Of a stretch of 64,000 bases of DNA, positions 57,423 through 64,000 are shown piece by piece (position 1 is the first letter of the stretch; every line of letters starts with the position of its first letter). The DNA lies in NCBI RefSeq assembly GCF_001870675.1, contig NZ_MEHT01000005.1, forward strand, positions 62,001 through 126,000, given 5' to 3'. The notes under the pieces are model-generated. The model made no database searches and was not told the DNA's origin. It saw nothing but the letters and a program-made list of their open reading frames with translations. The DNA is from Roseinatronobacter thiooxidans. GTDB taxonomy: Bacteria; Pseudomonadota; Alphaproteobacteria; Rhodobacterales; Rhodobacteraceae. The translations under genes and the position numbers were made by a program.

Positions 57423-58286
57423 ATGTCCGACAATCTGCGCGGTGCGGTCCTGATGGCGCTGGCCATGGCCGGTTTCGCCTTGGAGGATATGTTTATTAAG
57501 CTGCTGGCCGATGCGCTGCCTGTGGGGCAGGTGCTGCTGTTTCTGGGGCTTGGCGGCGCGGTCCTGTTCGGGCTGATCGCACACCGGAAAGGCCAGCAAG
57601 TGCTGTCCCCTGCCCTGCTGACACGCGCCATATTGCTGCGCAACCTTGCAGAATTGATCGGCACTGTAGGCTTTGTTCTGGGCTTTGTGCTGGCCAGCCT
57701 TGCGACGGCTTCGGCCATTTTGCAGGCAGCACCCCTGTTCGTCACGCTGGGCGCTGTGGTGTTTCTGGGCGAAAAGGTTGGCTGGCGGCGCTGGACGGCC
57801 ATTGTCGTGGGGTTTCTGGGGGTCTTGCTGATCGTGCGCCCCGGTATGGCCGGGTTCGAGCCTGCCTCGCTCTTCGCGGTGATCGGGGTAATCGGTCTGG
57901 CGGGCCGCGACCTTGCCACCCGTGTTGTGCCGCGCACTGTGTCCAGCTACCAGATTTCCAGTTGGGCTTTTGCGATGCTGGTGCCTGCGGGGCTTTTCCT
58001 GATGGTGGTTATGCAACAACCTCCCGTCCTGCCCGATGCCGCCCAAACGCTGAAACTCAGCGCGGCACTGGGAATCGGTGTTCTGGCCTATTACGCAATC
58101 GTGGCCGCCATGCGCGTGGGCGAATTGTCCTTCGTCACACCCTTTCGCTACACGCGGATGCTGTTTGCCCTGATCGTGGCAGTTCTGGTGTTTGGAGAGC
58201 GGCCAGACGCGCTGACCCTTGTAGGGGCCGCGATTATTGTGGCCGCTGGTCTGTTCACCCTGTGGCGGGAAACGAAAGTCACCTAG
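57423..58286 (+). CDS. EamA/DMT superfamily transporter
   Basis: About 287 residues with ten predicted helices in two EamA repeats (first repeat near 8-140, second near 150-285). Such proteins export metabolites such as amino acids or drugs; the substrate is unknown. The ATG at 57423 has AAGGA 7 nt upstream, better than the GTG at 57408. It stands alone between petC and eno. Confidence 0.88.
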   Translation: MSDNLRGAVLMALAMAGFALEDMFIKLLADALPVGQVLLFLGLGGAVLFGLIAHRKGQQVLSPALLTRAILLRNLAELIGTVGFVLGFVLASLATASAILQAAPLFVTLGAVVFLGEKVGWRRWTAIVVGFLGVLLIVRPGMAGFEPASLFAVIGVIGLAGRDLATRVVPRTVSSYQISSWAFAMLVPAGLFLMVVMQQPPVLPDAAQTLKLSAALGIGVLAYYAIVAAMRVGELSFVTPFRYTRMLFALIVAVLVFGERPDALTLVGAAIIVAAGLFTLWRETKVT

Positions 58287-58311
58287 AAACTGTCCTGAAC
58301 AGCGGGTATAG

Positions 58312-59622
<1,311 letters not shown>

Positions 59623-59642
59623 AGGCGGATCAATCGACACAC

Positions 59643-59670
59643 AGGCCCGCAGCATTCTGCGGGCCTTTTT
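59643..59670 (+). terminator. Rho-independent terminator of eno
   Basis: A 10-bp stem AGGCCCGCAG / CTGCGGGCCT with CATT loop and T-run, 20 nt after the eno stop. Confidence 0.93.
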
Positions 59671-59734
59671 CATGCACTATGCCAGATTGCGCCCCTTCAA
59701 GCTAAAATTTTGCCCCCATCGCGGCCCAAAACAG

Positions 59735-59763
59735 AAAAAGCCCCGCGCTGGCGGGGCTTTTTT
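59735..59763 (-). terminator. Terminator of tRNA-Ala (symmetrical, A/T-flanked)
   Basis: AAAAAGCCCCGC / GCGGGGCTTTTT with a GCTG loop. On the minus strand it lies about 22 nt after the tRNA 3' end and reads into a T-run. The symmetry allows termination from either side, giving eno a second stop. Confidence 0.88.
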
Positions 59764-59785
59764 CTTGTTAAGTCTTTGTTTTGTT

Positions 59786-59861
<76 letters not shown>

Positions 59862-59955
59862 ACTGTTGCAACATCTCATCGCTGCGCTGCTGCCTCTTAC
59901 GAGAGCGCGCAGACCAGTGCAACCAAAAAAACACTAGTCTGCGGCTCTGAGTTAT

Positions 59956-60264
59956 TTAATCATCATCATCCGATGCGACATCGGCCAGATCGTCCAGCGC
60001 GACAGTATCTTCATCATCATCTTCCAGCAGTTCGTCATCGACTTCCACTGCGTCATCGTCATCGACCAGCAGATCATCGTCTTCCTTGACGGGGGCTGCT
60101 TTGGTCTTTGTCGCGGCAGCCGTCAGTTCTTCACGACGATCCGTGCTATCTATCGGGACCACCTTGCCTGTGTACGGGCTGATGATCGGTGTCTTGTTCA
60201 GGTCATAAAACCGTTTGCCGGTTTCAGGGCAGACCCGCTTAACGCCCCATTCTGGATTGGACAT
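59956..60264 (-). CDS. TIGR02300 family protein (FYDLN acid domain)
   Basis: 102 residues. The N-terminus has an incomplete zinc-finger-like start (VKRVCPETGKRFYDLNKTPIISPYTGK, in two pieces, residues 8-34) from which the family is named. From about residue 61 the chain is a long Asp/Glu tail. AAAGGA is 7 nt upstream of the ATG at 60264. Such proteins are widespread in alphaproteobacteria and of unknown function; the acidic tail suggests a nucleic-acid-mimic or chaperone-like role, which is speculation. Confidence 0.9.
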   Translation of the reverse strand: MSNPEWGVKRVCPETGKRFYDLNKTPIISPYTGKVVPIDSTDRREELTAAATKTKAAPVKEDDDLLVDDDDAVEVDDELLEDDDEDTVALDDLADVASDDDD

Positions 60265-60421
60265 CGACATTTCCTTTGTTCGCGTGCCTTCCTTCAAGTG
60301 TGGTGCCGTGCCATAACTCGCCCATGCTGTAAAGGCCTGTGAGGGCGGCTTTGCCGCAAGCGGGGTCGATTTCCCGCGCAAGACAGGTAATATGGACGTA
60401 TCAAACCCGAAGAGAGGGCGC

Positions 60422-61153
60422 ATGCGGGTCGAAAACGGAATTGCTACCTTGCACGGAACGCCCGAAATTTCAGTAGTGCTGCGCCGCTCCGGCCAGGCGC
60501 GCAGGCTAAGTTTGCGCGTCTCGGGGCTGGACGGGCGCGTGACGCTGACAATGCCCAACACCCTGCACCTGAGAGAGGCGCTGGAATTCTTGCAAGAACG
60601 CGAAAGCTGGCTGCGCGCGGCCATGACCCGCCTGCCGGAACCCTGCCCCGTTGCGATTGGCGCGGACATCCTGCTGCGGGGCGAGATTTTGCGAATCACT
60701 GAAGGCACGGGTGCGCGGATCGCGGTGAAGGGCGGGCAGCTTCTGGTTCCGCCAGACCCGAGCGGCACACGCACAGCCCTGCGTGTGGAAACCTATCTGA
60801 AAGCCAGCGCGCGCGCGGCGCTGGTGGATGCGTCTGAAAGATATGCCGCAGCCCTTGGCCGCCCCTTCAGCGCAATCACGCTGCGCGACACGCGTTCGCG
60901 CTGGGGGTCATGCACGGCGCAGGGGCGGTTGATGTTCTCTTGGCGGCTGATCATGGCCCCCCCGCTAGTGCTGGACTATGTCGCGGCGCATGAAGTGGCG
61001 CATCTCAAACATATGGACCATTCGCGCGTCTTCTGGAATTGCGTGGCGCGGTTGATGCCCGACTACCAGACCCACCGCGACTGGTTAAGCAATAACGGCG
61101 CGGTGCTGCACACCTACAGCTTCACATCGCGCCCCGAGGCTGACAGGGGGTAG
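60422..61153 (+). CDS. YgjP-like M48-type metallopeptidase domain protein (DUF45)
   Basis: About 243 residues. The zinc motif HEVAHLKHMDH (190-200) holds His190, Glu191 and His194. The family signature RSRWGSC lies at about 158-164. These WLM/YgjP domain proteins have a zincin fold; their substrate is unsettled (the E. coli homologue was assigned UTP pyrophosphatase activity). GAGAGGG is just upstream of the ATG at 60422. The 3' end overlaps the thpR gene on the other strand by 40 bp. Confidence 0.88.
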   Translation: MRVENGIATLHGTPEISVVLRRSGQARRLSLRVSGLDGRVTLTMPNTLHLREALEFLQERESWLRAAMTRLPEPCPVAIGADILLRGEILRITEGTGARIAVKGGQLLVPPDPSGTRTALRVETYLKASARAALVDASERYAAALGRPFSAITLRDTRSRWGSCTAQGRLMFSWRLIMAPPLVLDYVAAHEVAHLKHMDHSRVFWNCVARLMPDYQTHRDWLSNNGAVLHTYSFTSRPEADRG

Positions 61154-61674
61154 CGCTCCAACACATCATATTCCGCGCCATCCGCCCGCAAATGCGAGCG
61201 GAACAGGGCAATCTCGGACACGGCAAAGGGTTCACTGCGAAAGGCCGCATCGCGCACCACCGCCGCTTCCAGTTCGCCCTGATCGAAACTTCCCGCGCGC
61301 AGGTAGGACAGGGTGACATGCGGGCTGTAGCGCCGCGCCTCGGGGGTGAAGCCCGCGACACGCGCCAGCCGCATCAGCTTTTGATGCAGCGCCATCAGTT
61401 CCGGCGCGGGCGAGACACAGGCATGCAGGTTATGGGGCTTTGACTTGCCATAAAGGCCCAAGCCCTCAAGCCGCAAGGTAAACTCTGGCACTTGCAACCG
61501 CGACAGCCCTTCATCCAACGCCTCTAGCTGTGTATTCTCTGCCTCACCCAAGAAAACCAATGTTATATGGAAATTCTCGGGCGGCAGCTTGCGTTTGACG
61601 GGCAGCAAGAATTGCTGCAACACCAGCTGGCTGCGAATATGCGCGGGCAATTCAAGGCCCAGAAAAACGCGCAT
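61114..61674 (-). CDS. thpR: RNA 2',3'-cyclic phosphodiesterase
   Basis: 186 residues of the 2H phosphoesterase/LigT family. The two catalytic motifs are HITL (His36, Thr38) and HVTL (His119, Thr121). It hydrolyses 2',3'-cyclic phosphates in RNA. Last gene of the minus-strand run moxR-coxE-ABM-thpR, 9 nt after the ABM gene. Convergent 40-bp overlap with the metallopeptidase gene. Confidence 0.92.
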   Translation of the reverse strand: MRVFLGLELPAHIRSQLVLQQFLLPVKRKLPPENFHITLVFLGEAENTQLEALDEGLSRLQVPEFTLRLEGLGLYGKSKPHNLHACVSPAPELMALHQKLMRLARVAGFTPEARRYSPHVTLSYLRAGSFDQGELEAAVVRDAAFRSEPFAVSEIALFRSHLRADGAEYDVLERYPLSASGRDVKL

Positions 61675-61683
61675 CCTGCCGCC

Positions 61684-62007
61684 TTATTCCGCCATATAGG
61701 TCGCGGCGACCTCATACATCACCGGCTCGAATCGCGCGCATTGCGCGGCAATGGCGCGGTTACGCTCGCGCATCTCGGGCGTGCGCAGCATGGCCTGAAA
61801 ATCTGCCCGATCGCGCCAGCGCGAATAGGTGGAAATGCGGGTCTGGGCGTCGTTGACATGGATCGCGGCACCGCGAAACCCCGGCTGGTGGCGGATGACC
61901 TTGTCATAGGCATCTTGCAAGGCTTCAAGCACATCGGTGCAGGTGCCCGGTGTCATTTCGAATGTGGAAATGACTGTCTGCTCGTCATTGGTTGCGCTGA
62001 TCTGCAT
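61684..62007 (-). CDS. Antibiotic biosynthesis monooxygenase (ABM) domain protein
   Basis: 107 residues forming one dimeric ferredoxin-like ABM domain (TVISTFEMTPGTCTDVLEAL, ISTYSRWRDRADFQAMLRTP). Members include quinol monooxygenases and haem-degrading enzymes; the reaction here is unknown. The gene is 51 nt downstream of the CoxE-like gene on the same strand. Confidence 0.82.
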   Translation of the reverse strand: MQISATNDEQTVISTFEMTPGTCTDVLEALQDAYDKVIRHQPGFRGAAIHVNDAQTRISTYSRWRDRADFQAMLRTPEMRERNRAIAAQCARFEPVMYEVAATYMAE

Positions 62008-62058
62008 CTCGCGGCCCTCCCTGAGCTGGTGCCATCGTGCCGCAATCTGATGCCAAGA

Positions 62059-63318
62059 TCAATCATTCAGCATGGCCATCAGGCGCGCTTTCTCGCCGCG
62101 GTCGTTTGGGTCGGAAATCGCTTCGGCCAATGCCTCGATAGAGGCAATCGAATGGGCGGCGCGAAACGCATCGACATGGGGCAGCATGGCGCGCACACCG
62201 CGCGCACGCGGCGCGAAACTGTCCCAGCGCAGCAGCGGGTTCAGCCAGATCAGGCGCTTGGAGGACAGGTGCAGCCGTTCCATTTCGCGCGCAAGAAGGG
62301 CGGGGTCGTCGCGGTCCAGCCCGTCCGAGATCAGCAGCACCACAGCCCCCTGCCCCAACACACGGCGCGACCAGTCCACATTGAAGGTGCGTAGGCACCC
62401 GCCGATGCGCGTGCCGCCCTGCCAGTCCTGCGCTTCGCGTCCGGCGGCATTCAGTGCTGCATCGACATCGCGGGTGCGCAGGTGGCGGGTGATATTGGTC
62501 AGCCTTGTGCCAAAGGTGAAGGCATGAACCTTGGCCCAGCCCTGCCCTTGCCGGTTGGCAACCGCATGGACGAAATGCAGCACCATGCGCGAATATTGCG
62601 ACATCGAGCCGGAGATGTCGCACAACACCACCAGCGCGGGCCAGCGGGTGGCAGGGCGGCGGTGATGCAACTTTGCAATCTCGCCCCCCTGCCGCAGCGA
62701 GGCGCGCAGCGTGCGCCGCCAATCGGGCTGGCGGCCGCGCAGATCGGGCTTCAGGCGGCGGGTGGCAAGGGGTTTGACCGGCAGCGACAGCCGCGCCAGC
62801 ATGCGGCGGGCCTGCGCGGCCTCTTGCGTGGACATCTGCTCGAAATCGAGGCTGCGCAGGCGTTCATCGCTGGAGGCGGTTTGCGAGGCGTCGATCTGGA
62901 TTTCGGTATTATCGGGGTCGTCGCGGGGCTGTGGCAGATCGGGGGCTTCAGCCCCGTCCAGCAGCGCTTCGGCGGCGCGTTTGGCAGCGGCCTCGGCGGC
63001 TTTTTCCTCGGAGACATTGCGGATGGCGGGCAGCATCAGCGACATCATATGTTCCAGATAGCGCGGGTCGCGCCAGTAGAGGCGGAAAATCTGGTTGAAG
63101 ACCTGCCGCTCTTCCGGGCGGTTTACGAACACCGCATGCAGCACCCAGTAGAAATCGGGCTTGCGGTCAAACCCTGCCGCCGCCACAGCCTCGATAGCCG
63201 CTTGCACGCGCCCCGGCCCGATGGGCAGACCCGCACGGCGCAAGGCGCGCGCGAAATGGGTGATGTTATCGACCAGCTTGCCGGTGTCGGGGATCGCCAA
63301 TTCCGTATAGCGCGCCAT
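62059..63318 (-). CDS. VWA domain protein, CoxE-like
   Basis: 419 residues. The N-terminal half is helical. The C-terminal von Willebrand A domain carries the MIDAS motif DISGSMS and a downstream threonine/aspartate region (GTRIGGCL, LISDGLDRDD). With a MoxR ATPase directly upstream, it should form a MoxR/VWA chaperone pair like CoxD/CoxE. No carbon monoxide dehydrogenase genes are in the window, so the client is unknown; xdhABC is 30 kb away. Confidence 0.88.
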   Translation of the reverse strand: MARYTELAIPDTGKLVDNITHFARALRRAGLPIGPGRVQAAIEAVAAAGFDRKPDFYWVLHAVFVNRPEERQVFNQIFRLYWRDPRYLEHMMSLMLPAIRNVSEEKAAEAAAKRAAEALLDGAEAPDLPQPRDDPDNTEIQIDASQTASSDERLRSLDFEQMSTQEAAQARRMLARLSLPVKPLATRRLKPDLRGRQPDWRRTLRASLRQGGEIAKLHHRRPATRWPALVVLCDISGSMSQYSRMVLHFVHAVANRQGQGWAKVHAFTFGTRLTNITRHLRTRDVDAALNAAGREAQDWQGGTRIGGCLRTFNVDWSRRVLGQGAVVLLISDGLDRDDPALLAREMERLHLSSKRLIWLNPLLRWDSFAPRARGVRAMLPHVDAFRAAHSIASIEALAEAISDPNDRGEKARLMAMLND

Positions 63319-63333
63319 GTGTCAAACCCCGTT

Positions 63334-63350
63334 GAGGGGCGTTGCCCCTC
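63334..63350 (-). other. Hairpin between moxR and coxE-like gene
   Basis: GAGGGGC-GTT-GCCCCTC, a 7-bp stem in the 77-bp gap. It is followed on the plus strand by a sequence (about 63353-63391) that, as I recall, recurs between genes in Rhodobacteraceae genomes. No T-run. Confidence 0.45.
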
Positions 63351-63395
63351 TTGGCTGCGCCAATTCACCCCAGGATATTTGAACAAGGATGAAAT

Positions 63396-64000
63396 TCATA
63401 CGGGTTCAAGGGATTGGCGCGCGTCGTCCAGAATTTTCTTGGCCTCCATCCCCTGAAGGCGGGCGATATCGTCCTGATATTTCAGGATTGCGCCCAGAGT
63501 GTCGGAGATTACCTCGGGCGAGAGTTCCAGCACATCCAGCGCCAGAAGGCATTTCGCCCAATCGATGGTTTCGGCCACGCCCGGTTTCTTGAACAGGTCT
63601 TCCTGACGCAGGCGCTGCACGAAAGCCACCACTTCGCGCGACAGCGTGGCGGATGCTTCGGGGGCGCGGGCGGTCAGGATTTCCAACTCGCGCGCGAAGC
63701 TGGGGTAATCGACCCAATGATACAGGCAACGGCGCTTGAGCGCGTCATGCACTTCGCGCGTGCGGTTTGATGTCAGAATGACAATCGGCGGCTCTGCGGC
63801 CTTCACAGGCCCGAGTTCGGGGATAGTGACCTGATAATCGGATAATGCTTCGAGCAGGAACGCCTCAAAAGGTTCATCAGTGCGGTCGATCTCGTCGATC
63901 AGCAGCACCGGCGCGCCGCCCTGTTGGGGGCGCATGGCTTGCAAAAGCGGCCGCTCGATCAGGAATTCGGGGCCGAACAGGGAGTGGCGCAGATCCCCCT
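63396..64000 (-). CDS. MoxR-family AAA+ ATPase (5' end outside window)
   Basis: The gene runs off the right edge; about 201 residues are visible and no start is seen. The frame continues to the end as GDLRHSLFGPEFLIERP. Walker B is VLLIDEIDR, sensor 1 is VILTSNRT, followed by RRCLYHWVDYPS and a C-terminal helical lid. Walker A must lie outside. MoxR ATPases remodel protein complexes with a VWA partner, encoded 77 nt downstream. Confidence 0.92.
   Translation of the reverse strand, partial: GDLRHSLFGPEFLIERPLLQAMRPQQGGAPVLLIDEIDRTDEPFEAFLLEALSDYQVTIPELGPVKAAEPPIVILTSNRTREVHDALKRRCLYHWVDYPSFARELEILTARAPEASATLSREVVAFVQRLRQEDLFKKPGVAETIDWAKCLLALDVLELSPEVISDTLGAILKYQDDIARLQGMEAKKILDDARQSLEPV

Overview
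The window is a chromosomal segment of a high-G+C alphaproteobacterium, almost certainly family Rhodobacteraceae (Rhodobacter/Roseobacter relatives). The basis is a prrA-prrC-prrB (regA-senC-regB) locus, a petABC cytochrome bc1 operon, the cysG-DUF2849-cysI-cysH order, a glnK-amtB pair, a TIGR02300 (FYDLN acid) protein and codon usage rich in GCGC. The genus cannot be read from the sequence. Coding density is high. I see no transposase, integrase, rRNA, CRISPR array or replication origin.

Layout. 1-3915 (-): assimilatory sulfate/siroheme operon cysG-DUF2849-cysI-cysH, with cysH running off the left edge. 4411-7513 (+): an AI-2E family permease, an unknown membrane protein and a DeoR/GlpR regulator. 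7571-12300 (-): a dimethylglycine/sarcosine dehydrogenase-like flavoprotein and FadH. 12727-21656: a complete xylose locus, with a ROK repressor (xylR) plus an attached FG-GAP/ASPIC secreted protein on the minus strand, divergent from xylF-xylH-xylG-xylB-xylA. 21953-23975: a fatty acid desaturase and a LysR regulator. 24126-30007 (+): purine catabolism xdhA-xdhB-xdhC-guaD. 30213-30995: a strikingly AT-rich orphan membrane protein, the only clear compositional outlier. 31042-35268 (-): a response regulator-FIST-hybrid histidine kinase operon resembling NosP/NahK nitric oxide signalling. 35416-38178 (-): aroQ, then ftsE-ftsX-plsC, all with short or overlapping junctions within ftsE-ftsX-plsC.

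38361-46624: zinc-ribbon protein, PBP1A-type transglycosylase/transpeptidase, glnK-amtB, dinB with an N-terminal zinc ribbon, and a SPOR-tailed D,D-carboxypeptidase. 46807-50211: HAD hydrolase, clpS, an RsmC-like methyltransferase, a degenerate SDR and a small lipoprotein. 50616-54349: redox two-component system prrA-prrC/prrB, a small unknown protein and a GST. 54555-57310: petABC. 57423-59622: DMT exporter and enolase, followed by tRNA-Ala(GGC). 59956-64000: TIGR02300 protein, YgjP-like metallopeptidase, and a minus-strand run moxR-coxE-ABM protein-thpR, with moxR running off the right edge.

Most genes are housekeeping or well-known metabolic modules whose neighbours share a pathway (sulfate to sulfide; xylose to xylulose-5-phosphate; purines to xanthine/urate; ammonium sensing and uptake; redox sensing next to a respiratory complex). 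The least explained items are the AT-rich membrane protein with a hairpin directly before its ribosome binding site, the FIST/kinase/regulator operon, the ASPIC/FG-GAP protein translationally coupled to the xylose repressor, the SDR lacking its catalytic lysine, a two-copy dispersed repeat of about 110 bp, and several long perfect inverted repeats in intergenic DNA.
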